Made by a program: the position numbers and the translations under genes. DNA of 64,000 nt, from contig NZ_FQUE01000003.1 of the NCBI RefSeq assembly GCF_900128995.1, positions 310,001-374,000 on the forward strand. The letters are read 5' to 3'. The stretch's first letter is position 1. Each line of letters opens with the position of its first letter. Shown one piece after another: positions 17,194 to 27,121 of the stretch. The notes beneath the pieces were generated by a model. The model had not been told where the DNA came from. It worked only from the letters and a program-made list of their open reading frames with translations, and ran no database searches. The DNA is from Loktanella atrilutea. Its GTDB lineage: Bacteria > Pseudomonadota > Alphaproteobacteria > Rhodobacterales > Rhodobacteraceae.

Positions 17194-18404
17194 TCTGACA
17201 TATCCTGCGGGCCGCCGTTGCGCGGACCCGCCGTCTCCATCAGGCGCAACTGCCGTTCCAGCACTCGGGGCAGGTCTGGCGGCGGCGCGGCATAGCTGCC
17301 GCGCACCAGATAGCGGTTCCACAGCCATCCCAGCACCTGCCGCCGCAACACCGGGTCCGGGCCGGCCGTCGCCAGATCGACGAGTGCCGCGTCAAGCTCC
17401 GCCCGGTCACGGGCGCGCCGGACGAGTCCCGGAATGTCGTAGCAGGCATCGCCGAGAATGATGGCGGGCCGCTCAAGGAAAACCGCCTCCAGCCCGACGG
17501 TCGAGTTCAATGTCACCACGGCCTGCGCGCCCGCGATCAGGTCGCGCGTCACGTTCGCGTTGGCAAAGATCACCCGCGGGTGCGGCGGCAGGCTGCCCTG
17601 CACGGACAAGGGAAAACTGGGATGTTCCTTGATGACGAAGGTCAGCGCCGGGTTGCGGTCGGCCGCGGCCTGAACCTCTGCGTAGAAGGTTCCCATGTCC
17701 TTGATCCACGGACTATGCCGCGTGACCTGCATGTCCGACGGCACCTGAAACGCGACGAAGATATAGTCTTTCGGCACGGTCGCCGCCGCCGCGTCCCCCG
17801 CTTTCACGACGCGGGTCTTGGTCAATGCAGGCAAACCATCTGCGGCGAAATCATCGTCCGCCTCCATATAGAAGGCCGGATCGCGCGGGACGCTGTTCGC
17901 CGCGTTGACGCCGCGCGGATCGATCTGGATCGAGTCGGGAAAGAACCCGCCCTCTACCGTCAGCCGCGCGCGGTCCAGATCTGCGGCGACCTGCGCCAGC
18001 ACGGATTCGGGAAAGTTCGACCCGTTGTAGATCAGCGCCGCCAGATCGGGATCGTCGCGCATCTGTGCGATCAACCGTAGCTCCAGCAGGCGCGCCTGCA
18101 CCGCCTTCGTCCAACCGTAGATGCCGCGCAACGCGCGCCAGCCGAAAACCGCCGGCACGCGCAACCGCTTGCGCGTGACGTTCCCCACGACAAGGCCATG
18201 CGCCGGGTGCCGCAGCGCCCTTGCGACGGCAGACAGCGCGGCAAACCGCCCCCGCCGCCGCGCCAGATCGCGCAGAACGGCGCCGGTCCCGGTGTCCACC
18301 CGCACACCCGCTTCGCCCAAAGCATCGTCGAAATGCCGCAGGATGCGGGTGTCGAGCTTCAGCCAGCGCCGACCTGCCGCACCCTCGGTCGGCCCTGCGT
18401 TCAC
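17190..18404 (-). CDS. Capsule polysaccharide export/biosynthesis protein, KpsS/KpsC-like
   Basis: About 404 residues. The C-terminal half matches the capsule synthesis family (PF05159 type): FVAFQVPSDMQVTRHSPWI, LTFVIKEHPSFP, VVTLNSTVGLEAVFLERPAIILGDACYD. These proteins resemble beta-Kdo transferases that build the linker of group 2 capsules. No other capsule genes lie nearby, so it is an orphan. The GTG start overlaps the peroxiredoxin stop (GTGA). Function as a glycosyltransferase is inferred from the family. Confidence 0.7.
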   Translation of the reverse strand: MNAGPTEGAAGRRWLKLDTRILRHFDDALGEAGVRVDTGTGAVLRDLARRRGRFAALSAVARALRHPAHGLVVGNVTRKRLRVPAVFGWRALRGIYGWTKAVQARLLELRLIAQMRDDPDLAALIYNGSNFPESVLAQVAADLDRARLTVEGGFFPDSIQIDPRGVNAANSVPRDPAFYMEADDDFAADGLPALTKTRVVKAGDAAAATVPKDYIFVAFQVPSDMQVTRHSPWIKDMGTFYAEVQAAADRNPALTFVIKEHPSFPLSVQGSLPPHPRVIFANANVTRDLIAGAQAVVTLNSTVGLEAVFLERPAIILGDACYDIPGLVRRARDRAELDAALVDLATAGPDPVLRRQVLGWLWNRYLVRGSYAAPPPDLPRVLERQLRLMETAGPRNGGPQDMSD

Positions 18405-19051
18405 TTCAGCTTGGTCATGCGCAGATAGGGCAGGACCGTGCGGAAGTCGCCGAACTTCTCCTTGGCATCCGCGTCCGAGACGGTGGTCGGGATCACCACG
18501 TCGTCGCCCACGTTCCAGTTCGCCGGCGTCGCCACGCCGCGCCCCGCCGCCGTCTGCAGCCCGTCCAGCGCGCGCAGCACCTCGGCAAAGTTGCGGCCGA
18601 CGTTCATCGGATAGACCATCGACAGCTTCAGCTTCTTGTCGGGCCCAATGATGAACACGGCGCGCACCGTCGCGGTGTCGTTGGGCGTGCGACCGTCGGG
18701 CAGATAGGCCTCGGCCGGCAGCATGTCGAAGGCCTTCGAGATCTGCAGGTCATGGTCCGCCGCGATCGGAAAGCCGGGCTTGGCACCGCCCGCGGTCTCG
18801 ATGTCGACCTTCCACTTCTTGTGCTCTTCCACACCGTCGACGGACACGCCCAGCACCTTGGTGCCGCGTTTGTCCCATTCGTCGGCCAGCTGTGCCACGG
18901 CACCGAATTCCGTGGTGCAGACCGGCGTGAAATCCTTGGGGTGCGAAAAGATGATCGCCCACTGGTCGCCGATCCAGTCGTGCAGCTTGATCTCGCCGGT
19001 GTCGGTCTCGATCGTCAGGTTCGGGACTTCGTCATTGATGCGCAGGGCCAT
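18401..19051 (-). CDS. Peroxiredoxin, 1-Cys (Prx6) type
   Basis: A 217-residue thiol peroxidase. The peroxidatic cysteine is C45 in HPKDFTPVCTTE, the Prx6-type sequence, and the C-terminal half has the long extension (VYPMNVGRNFAEVLRALDGLQ) of 1-Cys enzymes. The ATG at 19051 is preceded by AAAGGAG at 8 nt, deciding against a longer frame. It detoxifies H2O2 and lipid peroxides in the cytoplasm. It is coupled to the KpsS-like gene downstream by overlap, with no obvious functional link. Confidence 0.92.
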   Translation of the reverse strand: MALRINDEVPNLTIETDTGEIKLHDWIGDQWAIIFSHPKDFTPVCTTEFGAVAQLADEWDKRGTKVLGVSVDGVEEHKKWKVDIETAGGAKPGFPIAADHDLQISKAFDMLPAEAYLPDGRTPNDTATVRAVFIIGPDKKLKLSMVYPMNVGRNFAEVLRALDGLQTAAGRGVATPANWNVGDDVVIPTTVSDADAKEKFGDFRTVLPYLRMTKLK

Positions 19052-19174
19052 GCCGGTCGCTCCTTTGTCGGTTGCAGTTGTCAATTACATAGGCAATCCC
19101 GCCCGCCGCGCCAATGCTTGTGAAACCGCGGCTGCACTGTCACTCTGCGCCGAACATTCCCCGAGGAGACCCCC

Positions 19175-20614
19175 ATGATCGAGAAACGCGACTTCTACAT
19201 CGACGGCGCCTGGGTCGCCCCCGCCGCCGCCCGCGACTGCGACGTGATCGACCCGGCGACAGAGGAACCCTGCGCCGTCATCTCTCTGGGCGATCAGGCC
19301 GACACCGACCGTGCCGTTGCCGCCGCCAAGGCCGCATTCCCCGCCTGGGCCGCCCTGACCCCGCAGAAGCGGGCGGACTACTGCGCCGGGATCCTCGACC
19401 AGTATCGCAAGCGCGAGGACGAGATGGCAGAGGCGATCCGCGCCGAGATGGGCGCCCCGATCAAGCTCGCCCGCGAAAGCCAGGCGACCTGCCTGCCGTG
19501 GCATCTGCAGAACTTCCTCGACGCGGTCGAGCAGATCGAGTGGATCAAGCCCCTTGGCGACCACGCCCCGAACGATCGCATCGCGCTCGAACCGATCGGC
19601 GTGGTGGGCCTGATCACGCCGTGGAACTGGCCGATGAACCAGGTCACGCTCAAGGTGATCCCCGCCCTGCTCGCCGGCTGCACCATCGTGATGAAACCCA
19701 GCGAAGAGGCGCCGCTCTCTTCGCTGCTCTTCGCAGAATTCGTCCACGATGCCGGCGTGCCGGCGGGCGTCTTCAACCTCGTGAACGGCGACGGGCAGGG
19801 CGTGGGCACCCAGCTCTCCGCCCATCCGGACGTGTCCATGATCTCCTTCACCGGCTCCACCCGCGCCGGCATCGCGATCAGCAAGGCGGCTGCGGACACG
19901 CTCAAGCGCGTGACGCTGGAACTGGGCGGCAAGGGGGCCAACGTGATCTTCGCCGACGCCGACGACAAGGCGGTGAAGCGCGGCGTGCTGCACTGCATGC
20001 AGAACTCCGGCCAGTCCTGCAACGCGCCGACCCGGATGCTGGTGGAACGGTCGGTCTACGATCAGGCCGTGGCCCAGGCGGCGGATGTCGCCAGTGCCAT
20101 CACCGTCGGCCCGACGACGGAAGAAGGGCGCCACATCGGTCCCGTCGTGAACAAGTCCCAATGGGACAAGATCCAGGGCATGATCGAGACTGGCATCAAC
20201 GAGGGCGCGCGCCTCGTCGCCGGCGGCCCCGGCCTGCCCGAGGGCGTGAACCGCGGTTACTACGTCCGGCCCACGGTCTTTGCGGACGTCAGCAACGACA
20301 TGGCCATCGCTCAGCAGGAAATCTTCGGCCCCGTGCTGTCGATCATCCCCTTCGAGGACGAGGCCGATGCCGTGCGGATCGCCAACGACACGCCTTACGG
20401 CCTGACCAACTATGTTCAAAGCCAGGACGGCGCCCGGCGCAACCGCATGGCCTTGGCGCTGAAATCCGGCATGGTCGAGATGAACGGCACCAGCCGCGGC
20501 GCCGGCGCCCCCTTCGGCGGCATGAAGATGTCCGGCCGTGCCCGCGAGGGTGGCGTCTGGGGCATCGAAGAGTTCCTCGAAGCCAAGGCGATCAGCGGCT
20601 GGTCCAACGACTGA
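19175..20614 (+). CDS. NAD-dependent aldehyde dehydrogenase
   Basis: A 479-residue member of the ALDH superfamily. The general base lies in LELGGKGANVIF, the catalytic cysteine in NSGQSCNAPTRM, and the Rossmann motif is FTGSTRAGIAI with ITPWNWPMNQ before it. Substrate specificity cannot be read; this subgroup includes betaine- and aliphatic-aldehyde dehydrogenases. An AGGAGACCCCC site precedes the ATG. It is divergent from the peroxiredoxin gene and followed by twin hairpins. Confidence 0.92.
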   Translation: MIEKRDFYIDGAWVAPAAARDCDVIDPATEEPCAVISLGDQADTDRAVAAAKAAFPAWAALTPQKRADYCAGILDQYRKREDEMAEAIRAEMGAPIKLARESQATCLPWHLQNFLDAVEQIEWIKPLGDHAPNDRIALEPIGVVGLITPWNWPMNQVTLKVIPALLAGCTIVMKPSEEAPLSSLLFAEFVHDAGVPAGVFNLVNGDGQGVGTQLSAHPDVSMISFTGSTRAGIAISKAAADTLKRVTLELGGKGANVIFADADDKAVKRGVLHCMQNSGQSCNAPTRMLVERSVYDQAVAQAADVASAITVGPTTEEGRHIGPVVNKSQWDKIQGMIETGINEGARLVAGGPGLPEGVNRGYYVRPTVFADVSNDMAIAQQEIFGPVLSIIPFEDEADAVRIANDTPYGLTNYVQSQDGARRNRMALALKSGMVEMNGTSRGAGAPFGGMKMSGRAREGGVWGIEEFLEAKAISGWSND

Positions 20615-20625
20615 CCAGGCTAGCC

Positions 20626-20675
20626 GAAAACCTTTCGACGAAAGTTTTCTCTCCGATTTGTCGACGAAAAATCGG
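20626..20675. terminator. Tandem hairpins with TCGACGAAA cores between convergent genes
   Basis: Hairpin 1 is 20626-20649 (GAAAA-C-CTTTCG, A loop, CGAAAG-TTTTC). Hairpin 2 is 20653-20675 (CCGATTT with AAATCGG). Both loops or inner arms contain TCGACGAAA (20635-20643 and 20661-20669). They lie between the convergent aldehyde dehydrogenase and pseudouridine synthase genes and probably stop both transcripts. The same core is at 2212-2220. Confidence 0.5.
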
Positions 20676-20698
20676 CACCAGAACGGCCCGAAGGCGCC

Positions 20699-21355
20699 TT
20701 AGAACGGCGCCTTCGCGGTGACCTTCGTGGGCGCACCGCCGTCCGGATGTCTGAACTGCAGCGATTCCGAATGCAGCATCAGCCGGTCGAAATCACGGGC
20801 TGCTCCTTCCGCATAGAACGGGTCACCCAGGATCGGATGCCCCATGGCCAGCATGTGCACGCGCAGCTGGTGCGACCGCCCCGTGCGCGGCATCAGGCGC
20901 ATCCGCGTCTCGGCCGGGGACCGCTTCAGCCGGCGCCAGTCCGTCACCGCGGCCCGCCCGTTGACATGATCGACCATCTGCCGCGGCCGGTTCGGCCAAT
21001 CCACGATCAGCGGCAGATCGATGGTTCCCGTCGCCTCCGCCACCTCGCCCCAGACCCGGGCGACGTAGGTCTTCTTCGTCTGTCGTTTTTCGAACTGAAG
21101 CCCCAGGTGCCGCTGGGCATGCGGCGTCAGGGCAAAGACCATCACGCCAGAGGTGTCCCGATCCAGCCGATGCACCAGCAGCGCGGTCGGAAACACCGCC
21201 TGCACCCGGCTCAGCAGGCAGTCCGCCAGATGCTCCCCCTTGCCCGGCACCGAGAGGAGCCCCGCCGGCTTGTCGACCAGCACGACCTGATGGTCGTCGT
21301 GCAGTACGACCAGCGGGTCCTGCGGTGGGGCATAGGCGTCGGTCGGTTCCGTCAT
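20699..21355 (-). CDS. RluA-family pseudouridine synthase
   Basis: A 218-residue enzyme that isomerises uridine in rRNA or tRNA. The catalytic Asp is D65 in HRLDRDTSG (residues 62-70). Other family motifs are VDKPAGLLSVPG, the basic KTYVARVWG, and RTGRSHQLRVHM near the C-terminus. It lacks an S4 domain and is short, like RluA or TruC-type enzymes; the target position is unknown. The ATG overlaps the yggS stop (ATGA). Confidence 0.9.
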   Translation of the reverse strand: MTEPTDAYAPPQDPLVVLHDDHQVVLVDKPAGLLSVPGKGEHLADCLLSRVQAVFPTALLVHRLDRDTSGVMVFALTPHAQRHLGLQFEKRQTKKTYVARVWGEVAEATGTIDLPLIVDWPNRPRQMVDHVNGRAAVTDWRRLKRSPAETRMRLMPRTGRSHQLRVHMLAMGHPILGDPFYAEGAARDFDRLMLHSESLQFRHPDGGAPTKVTAKAPF

Positions 21356-22008
21356 GGGGCGGCAACCCGTTCGCCGAAGATGGCGGAGCCCACGCGGACG
21401 TGCGTGGCACCGGCGGCAATCGCCGCCTCGAAATCGCTGCTCATGCCCATCGACAGGCCCGAAAGCCCATTGCGCGCGGCAATGTCGCGCAGCATGGCGA
21501 AATGGGGGGCAGGGTCCGCATCCGCCGGCGGGATGCACATCAGGCCGACGACAGGCAGATCGGCCTTGCGCGCCATTGCAATCAGGGCATCCGCCTCTGC
21601 CGGCAGAACGCCAGCCTTCTGCGGTTCCTCTCCCGTATTGACCTGCACGAAAAGATCGGGACACCGCCCCATCTCCTGCGCCAGTCGCGCAAGGGTCGTT
21701 ACCAGCTTCGACCGATCCAGCGTGTGGATCGCATCGGCGATCTCCATCGCGGGGCGGGCCTTGTTGGACTGCAGCGGTCCGATCAGGTGCAGCGCGATGC
21801 CCGGGTAATCCCGGCGAAAGTCGGGCCACTTGCCCTGCGCTTCCTGCACCTTGTTCTCACCGAAGACACGCTGCCCCTCGTCCAGCACGGCGCGCACGCG
21901 CTCCAGCGGCTGCACCTTGGACACGGCGATCAGCGTCACGCTGCCGGGCGCGCGCCCGGCCTGCGCTTCAGCGGCGGCGATGCGGGTCTGGATGTCGCTC
22001 AGGGGCAT
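21352..22008 (-). CDS. PLP-binding protein YggS/PLPBP
   Basis: A 218-residue single-domain PLP protein of the alanine-racemase fold. K31 in IAVSKVQPL is the PLP lysine; HLIGPLQSNK and FVQVNTGEEPQKAG are family signatures, and GMSSDFEAAI plus RVGSAIFG near the C-terminus bind the phosphate. It keeps vitamin B6 pools balanced rather than catalysing a known reaction. GGAGAGG precedes the chosen ATG at 22008. It is cotranscribed with the pseudouridine synthase gene. Confidence 0.93.
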   Translation of the reverse strand: MPLSDIQTRIAAAEAQAGRAPGSVTLIAVSKVQPLERVRAVLDEGQRVFGENKVQEAQGKWPDFRRDYPGIALHLIGPLQSNKARPAMEIADAIHTLDRSKLVTTLARLAQEMGRCPDLFVQVNTGEEPQKAGVLPAEADALIAMARKADLPVVGLMCIPPADADPAPHFAMLRDIAARNGLSGLSMGMSSDFEAAIAAGATHVRVGSAIFGERVAAP

Positions 22009-22051
22009 GACGGGCCTCTCCTCGGTTCCTGCGTGGTGTAGGTCCGGCCCC

Positions 22052-22087
22052 GCCAAAAGAAAAGAGCGGACCCGAAGGCCCGCTCTT
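22052..22087 (-). terminator. Intrinsic terminator of the porin gene
   Basis: Read leftward, AAGAGCGG (22087-22080) pairs with CCGCTCTT (22069-22062) and is followed by TTTCTTTTGG. It lies about 20 nt after the porin stop. Confidence 0.85.
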
Positions 22088-22109
22088 CCCGTAACAGCTG
22101 ATCCGGGGA

Positions 22110-23123
22110 TCAGAAGTTGAACTTCACACCGAAGTCGGCCAGCGTGTTGCTGTCGTAGTCTTCGCGGACCGACACGGCCAGCAGAGCGCCGCCCAGGTCG
22201 TAGTCAGCGCCGATACCGTAAGCGGTGTCATCGCCGGCGCCGCCCTGACGCTGAGCCACGTAGGCCTTCGCGGTGATCTGGCCGAAGACGTAGGAACCGT
22301 ACAGCGTGTAGTGCTCGCCTTCGTCGCCGGGGGCGTTGAAGGACGTGTCACCATCGTCGAAGTACTGCAGACCGACGGTGCCGGCGTCGTTGATGGCATA
22401 CTCGGCAGCGATGTAGTAGTTGTCGTTGTCGGTGATGCCGGCGCCGTTGGCGACGTAGGCAGCGGACACGGTGAACGCGCCGAAGCCGTAGTCACCGGAG
22501 ATGCCGTACTCGATGTCTTGACCGCCCGGCAGGCCGTCCAGCTGCTGGTTCGGGTTCACGATCGACGCGCGGACGTTTGCGGCGCCGAAGGAGTAAGCCA
22601 CGGCCACGCCCATGCGGTTGACCTGGTTGGCATTGTAGGGGCCGCTGGCGAAAGCGTAGAACGAACCAAGCGGGTCGCCGCTGCTGTTGCCGATGTAACC
22701 GACTTCAGAGTTGTACATCAGGGCTGCGTTGTCGAACGCAGTGCCGACGTTGCCCACGTCGACGCGCAGGCCGCCGAACTTGGCATAGAGGTCAGCCGGG
22801 GACAGTTGAGCGCCGCTGCCGGTCGTGGTCGTGGTGTTCACAACACCGCCGGTCGCGGTCGGCGTGGACGTCAGAACCGAGGTCGCGCTGTTGTCGTCGT
22901 ACTGCAGACGAACACGGCCACCGAACTCGACACCAACGTCAGAGGTCATCGACGCGTCGATGTTCAGGCGGAAGCGCGTGTCGATCTGGGTCTGTGCAAT
23001 GCCGGCGGGGACGCCGTCGTTGTAGGTCAGACCGAAGCGGCCGTAGCCGGACAGGTTGACGTCGGCAGATGCGGCACCAGCGGTCACGATCGCTGCTGCG
23101 GACATCATCAGAATGTTTTTCAT
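22110..23123 (-). CDS. Outer-membrane porin
   Basis: A 337-residue secreted protein. The signal peptide is MKNILMMSAAAIVTAGAASA, and the mature protein starts ADVNLSGYGRFGLTYND, as in Rhodobacter-type porins. It has alternating hydrophobic beta-strands and ends with a terminal phenylalanine (FGVKFNF), the BAM recognition signal. A Thr-rich segment (about residues 105-125, containing NTTTTTG) is probably an extracellular loop. GAGGG precedes the ATG at 23123. It allows diffusion of small solutes; its own promoter and terminator indicate high monocistronic expression. Confidence 0.92.
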   Translation of the reverse strand: MKNILMMSAAAIVTAGAASADVNLSGYGRFGLTYNDGVPAGIAQTQIDTRFRLNIDASMTSDVGVEFGGRVRLQYDDNSATSVLTSTPTATGGVVNTTTTTGSGAQLSPADLYAKFGGLRVDVGNVGTAFDNAALMYNSEVGYIGNSSGDPLGSFYAFASGPYNANQVNRMGVAVAYSFGAANVRASIVNPNQQLDGLPGGQDIEYGISGDYGFGAFTVSAAYVANGAGITDNDNYYIAAEYAINDAGTVGLQYFDDGDTSFNAPGDEGEHYTLYGSYVFGQITAKAYVAQRQGGAGDDTAYGIGADYDLGGALLAVSVREDYDSNTLADFGVKFNF

Positions 23124-23512
23124 GTTTTCCCTCGTTGATACTGTGTCAGGGCCCAACTCGTGGAAAGCGAATTCGGCATGTCGTGTGTTTCCACCCAACC
23201 CCTCTCGATTGCAACGACAAGAACCGGGCTGACGGCAAAGAGCCATGTGATGATGCAGGTTTGTCACAGTTGCGTCATCGCACCTGGTCGCAATTATTTC
23301 ATTTAGATTTCAGTATGTTGAGGTTCTTGTTATTGCTCCCGCCGCGGCCGCACCCTCGTCGCGGGATTCCGATCCGGCATTCCGAAGCCGATCTTATCCG
23401 CGCCCTTGCCACCTCTCGCGAGTCGATTCCAGACGTCGCCGGCCCGTCCAGAAATGGCTTGGCATGCCCCGGGCTAAAAGCTAGGTGTTGCCAAATGAAA
23501 ACGGGGGAAAAG
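23124..23512. other. Divergent intergenic region, porin and DUF3576 leaders
   Basis: This 389-nt gap separates divergent genes. The part near 23230-23330 is AT-richer and contains CAACTGTGACAAACC on the minus strand, a possible regulator site, but I could not assign a promoter or operator with confidence. No small gene or terminator is evident. Confidence 0.3.
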
Positions 23513-24001
23513 ATGAAGTTGAGATACCTCGCACAGGCCGCCATCGTCGGTGCGGCGGCGGTGTTGGTCGGATGCGCCCCCGGTGCGACACCGGCGACGC
23601 CCAACGCCGCGCAGCAGTCCGTCCCCGTCAGTAAGGGCGGGTCAGGCACCCGCGTCCCTGCCGGCACGATCTGGGACCTGTTCGGCATCGGCAAGGATGC
23701 GAACGCGGGACTGGAGGTGAACCGCTATCTCTGGAACGCCAGCCTCGATGTGCTGAACTTCCTGCCGATCGAAAGCGTCGATCCCTTCACTGGCGTCATC
23801 GTCTATGGCTACGGCCTGCCGCCCGGCGGCGGCACCGCCTACCGCGGCACCGTCTACATCAGCAGCCCCGCCCTGGATGCGCGGTCGCTGAATGTCGCAC
23901 TGCAGACCCGGTCCGGTCCGGTCAGCGCCGATACCCGGCGCGCGGTCGAGGATGCGATCCTGTCGCGTGCCCGTCAGTTGCGTATTGCCGGCGGTCGGTA
24001 A
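23513..24001 (+). CDS. DUF3576 lipoprotein
   Basis: A 162-residue envelope protein. The lipoprotein signal ends at C21 ([10 protein letters not shown]). The mature part has [23 protein letters not shown] and [25 protein letters not shown], the DUF3576 core. GGGGGA lies upstream of the ATG at 23513; an ATG at 23495 would add six residues. DUF3576 genes sit directly before leuS in many alphaproteobacteria, as here (74-nt gap), alongside lptE and holA. Function is unknown; outer-membrane biogenesis is a guess from the company it keeps. Confidence 0.85.
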   Translation: MKLRYLAQAAIVGAAAVLVGCAPGATPATPNAAQQSVPVSKGGSGTRVPAGTIWDLFGIGKDANAGLEVNRYLWNASLDVLNFLPIESVDPFTGVIVYGYGLPPGGGTAYRGTVYISSPALDARSLNVALQTRSGPVSADTRRAVEDAILSRARQLRIAGGR

Positions 24002-24074
24002 CACCGCTTGTCCTTGCCAGTCGCGATCGCCGGGCCCCCCGCCCGGCGTCGTGCGTGATGAAAGACCCCGAACG

Positions 24075-26636
24075 ATGACGACCTATACCCCCGCGATGAT
24101 CGAGGCGCGCTGGCAGGCCGCCTGGGCCGAGGCTGACGCCTTCAAGGCCGTGCGCAGCGGCGACAAGCCGAAGTACTACGTCCTCGAGATGTTTCCCTAT
24201 CCCTCGGGCCGCATCCACATCGGTCACGTGCGCAACTACACGATGGGCGACGTGATCGCGCGCTACAAGATCTCGACCGGGCACAACGTCCTGCACCCGA
24301 TGGGCTGGGACGCCTTCGGAATGCCGGCGGAAAACGCCGCCATGGCCAGCGGCGGCCACCCGCGCGACTGGACTTACCAGAACATCGCCGACATGCGCGA
24401 CCAGATGAAACCGCTCGGCCTCTCGATCGACTGGTCCCGCGAACTCGCGACCTGCGATCCCGAATACTACGGCCAGCAGCAGGCGCTCTTTCTTGATTTC
24501 CTTGAAAAGGGCCTGATCTACCGCAAGAAGGCCGTGGTGAACTGGGACCCGGTCGACATGACCGTTCTGGCCAACGAACAGGTCGAAGACGGCAAGGGCT
24601 GGCGGTCGGGGGCGGAGGTCGAGCGGCGCGAGCTGACGCAGTGGTTCTTCAAGATCTCCGACTATTCCGAGGAGCTGCTGGAAGGTCTCGACGGCCTCGA
24701 CGACTGGCCGGCCAAGGTCAAGCTGATGCAGTCCAACTGGATCGGCAAGTCGCGCGGGCTGCAATTCGCCTTCGGTCTCATCGACGCCCCCGAAGGCCAC
24801 GACCGGATCGAGGTCTATACCACCCGCCCCGACACCCTGATGGGCGCCTCCTTCGTCGGCATCTCGCCGGACCACCCGCTCGCCAAAGCGCTGGAGCGTG
24901 ACGATCCCGAGGTCGCCGCGTTCTGCGCCGACGTCCGCAAGGGCGGCACGACCGAGGAAGCTCTGGAAAAAGCCGAGAAGCGCGGCTTCGACACGGGCCT
25001 GCGGGTGCGCCACCCCTTCGACACAAGCTGGGAACTGCCGGTCTACATCGCGAACTTCATCCTGATGGACTACGGCACCGGCGCCATCTTCGGCTGCCCG
25101 GCCCACGACCAGCGCGATTTCGAATTCGCCACGAAATACGACCTGCCGATCTCTCCGGTCTTCCTGCCTGCGGCGGATGCCGACGGGACACTGACCGAAG
25201 CCTACGTGCCGCAAAAGACCGAATCCGTCGCTTACGTCCGCGGCTTTGCCGGCGAGGACGTGCAGACGGGCGCCGATGCCGTCGATGCCGCCATCGCTTT
25301 CTGCGAGAAGAACGGCGTCGGCCACGGCGTGACGAAATTCCGCCTGCGCGACTGGGGCCTCAGCCGCCAGCGCTACTGGGGCTGCCCGATCCCGATCATC
25401 CACTGCGACACCTGCGGCGTGGTGCCAGAGGACAAGGCCAACCTGCCGGTCGAACTGCCCTATGATGTCAGCTTCGACGTGCCGGGCAACCCGCTCGACC
25501 GGCACCCGACCTGGCGCGACTGCACCTGCCCGAAATGCGGCGGCAAGGGGCGGCGAGAGACCGACACGATGGACACCTTCGTCGATTCGTCGTGGTACTA
25601 CGCCCGCTTCACCGCACCCCGCGCCGACACGCCGACGGTCCACGACGACGCCGCCTACTGGATGAACGTCGACCAGTATATCGGCGGGATCGAACACGCG
25701 ATCCTGCACCTGCTCTATTCGCGCTTCTTCGCCCGCGCGATGCACATGACCGGACACCTGCCCAGCACCGCGTCGGAACCCTTTGACGCGCTCTTCACCC
25801 AGGGCATGGTGACCCACGCGATCTACACGACCAAGCGACCGCTCGATGGCCGCCCGGTCTATCACTACCCCGAAGAGGTCACGCTGCGCGACGGCGGCGC
25901 CTACCTCGCGGACGGCACCCGGGTCGAGGTCATCCCCTCAGCCAAGATGTCGAAGTCCAAGAACAACGTCGTCGACCCGGTTAACATCGTGAAACAATAC
26001 GGCGCCGACACCGCCCGCTGGTTCGTCCTGTCCGATTCCCCGCCAGAGCGCGACGTCGAGTGGACCGCCGCCGGCGCAGAGGCGACCCACAAGCACCTCG
26101 GCCGAGTCTGGCGCATCGCGAACGACATCGCGCAGGCCACCGAAGAGGGCGCGTCAGCAACCGATGAGGCGCTGCTCAAGGACATGCACCGCGCGATCCG
26201 CGACGTGACGATGGGAATCGAGTCCTTCGGCTTCAACGCCGCCATCGCACGCCTCTATGCCTTCACGAATACCCTGTCGCGCAGCGCCGCCAGCGTCACC
26301 GCCCGTCGTCGGGCGGCGCTGACGCTGGCGCAGCTCATGGCCCCCATGACCCCCCACCTGAGCGAGGAGATCTGGTCGATGCTGGGCGGCGAGGGCCTGA
26401 TCCTGCAGGCCCCCTGGCCGCAGGCGGACGAGGCGATGCTGGTCGATGCGGAGATCACACTGCCGATCCAGATCAACGGCAAGCGCAAGTCCGAGATTAC
26501 CATCGCCGCCGATGCCGATGCCGCCACGGTCGAGGCGGCGGTGCTCGCGCAGGATGCCGTACAGCGTAACCTCGACGGCGCAACGCCGAAAAAGATCATC
26601 GTCGTCCCCGGCCGGATCGTGAACATTGTCGTCTAG
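24075..26636 (+). CDS. leuS: Leucyl-tRNA synthetase
   Basis: An 853-residue class I synthetase. HIGH is at 48-51 in [13 protein letters not shown], and KMSKS lies near residue 625 ([11 protein letters not shown]). The CP1 editing insertion, with its conserved T-rich [13 protein letters not shown] stretch, is present, as are the zinc-like cysteines HCDTCGVV and CPKCGGKG. Length is normal. It attaches leucine to tRNA-Leu. The start at 24075 fits the family ([10 protein letters not shown]). Its stop lies inside the start region of lptE, giving an operon leuS-lptE-holA. Confidence 0.97.
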   Translation: MTTYTPAMIEARWQAAWAEADAFKAVRSGDKPKYYVLEMFPYPSGRIHIGHVRNYTMGDVIARYKISTGHNVLHPMGWDAFGMPAENAAMASGGHPRDWTYQNIADMRDQMKPLGLSIDWSRELATCDPEYYGQQQALFLDFLEKGLIYRKKAVVNWDPVDMTVLANEQVEDGKGWRSGAEVERRELTQWFFKISDYSEELLEGLDGLDDWPAKVKLMQSNWIGKSRGLQFAFGLIDAPEGHDRIEVYTTRPDTLMGASFVGISPDHPLAKALERDDPEVAAFCADVRKGGTTEEALEKAEKRGFDTGLRVRHPFDTSWELPVYIANFILMDYGTGAIFGCPAHDQRDFEFATKYDLPISPVFLPAADADGTLTEAYVPQKTESVAYVRGFAGEDVQTGADAVDAAIAFCEKNGVGHGVTKFRLRDWGLSRQRYWGCPIPIIHCDTCGVVPEDKANLPVELPYDVSFDVPGNPLDRHPTWRDCTCPKCGGKGRRETDTMDTFVDSSWYYARFTAPRADTPTVHDDAAYWMNVDQYIGGIEHAILHLLYSRFFARAMHMTGHLPSTASEPFDALFTQGMVTHAIYTTKRPLDGRPVYHYPEEVTLRDGGAYLADGTRVEVIPSAKMSKSKNNVVDPVNIVKQYGADTARWFVLSDSPPERDVEWTAAGAEATHKHLGRVWRIANDIAQATEEGASATDEALLKDMHRAIRDVTMGIESFGFNAAIARLYAFTNTLSRSAASVTARRRAALTLAQLMAPMTPHLSEEIWSMLGGEGLILQAPWPQADEAMLVDAEITLPIQINGKRKSEITIAADADAATVEAAVLAQDAVQRNLDGATPKKIIVVPGRIVNIVV

Positions 26637-27111
26637 GGCGATCACCCGTCGCGGCGCCGTTCTGGCGCTGCTGGCCACCGGCGCCTGTGGCTTCACCCCG
26701 GCATTGGCACCGGGGGCCGCGACCTTCGCCCTGCGCGACAGCGTATCGATCGCGGCACCCGACACGATCCCCGGTTTCGCCATCCGCACCCGGCTGCAAG
26801 AGCGTCTGGGCCGCGCCACTGCCCCGGCCTTCGTCCTGACGATCAACCTCGATCAGGCGCTCGACGTCGCCGCATTCTCTCAGGCGGGCGATGCCCTGCG
26901 CTACAACGTCGTCGGCGCCGCCGGCTGGCGGCTAGAGACCGCCGACGGCACGACCGTGGGGCAGGGGCAGGTCGAAGGCTTCACCAGCTATTCGGCCACC
27001 GGGTCGACGGTCGCCACCCAGGCGGCGGCCACCGACGCGATCGGGCGGCTCATGGTTATCCTCGGCGACATGGTCGTGGCCGACCTGATGCTGCTGGACA
27101 TCCCCCAGTGA
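26626..27111 (+). CDS. lptE: LPS-assembly lipoprotein LptE
   Basis: A 161-residue outer-membrane lipoprotein that plugs LptD and helps insert LPS. The start is a TTG at 26626 that overlaps leuS by 11 nt. The signal peptide is [16 protein letters not shown] with the lipobox cysteine at about residue 21. The mature core has the LptE-like [16 protein letters not shown] and a C-terminal helix ([19 protein letters not shown]). The assignment rests on position between leuS and holA, a conserved order, as much as on sequence. Confidence 0.82.
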   Translation: MSSRAITRRGAVLALLATGACGFTPALAPGAATFALRDSVSIAAPDTIPGFAIRTRLQERLGRATAPAFVLTINLDQALDVAAFSQAGDALRYNVVGAAGWRLETADGTTVGQGQVEGFTSYSATGSTVATQAAATDAIGRLMVILGDMVVADLMLLDIPQ

Positions 27112-27121
27112 CGGCAGGCCG

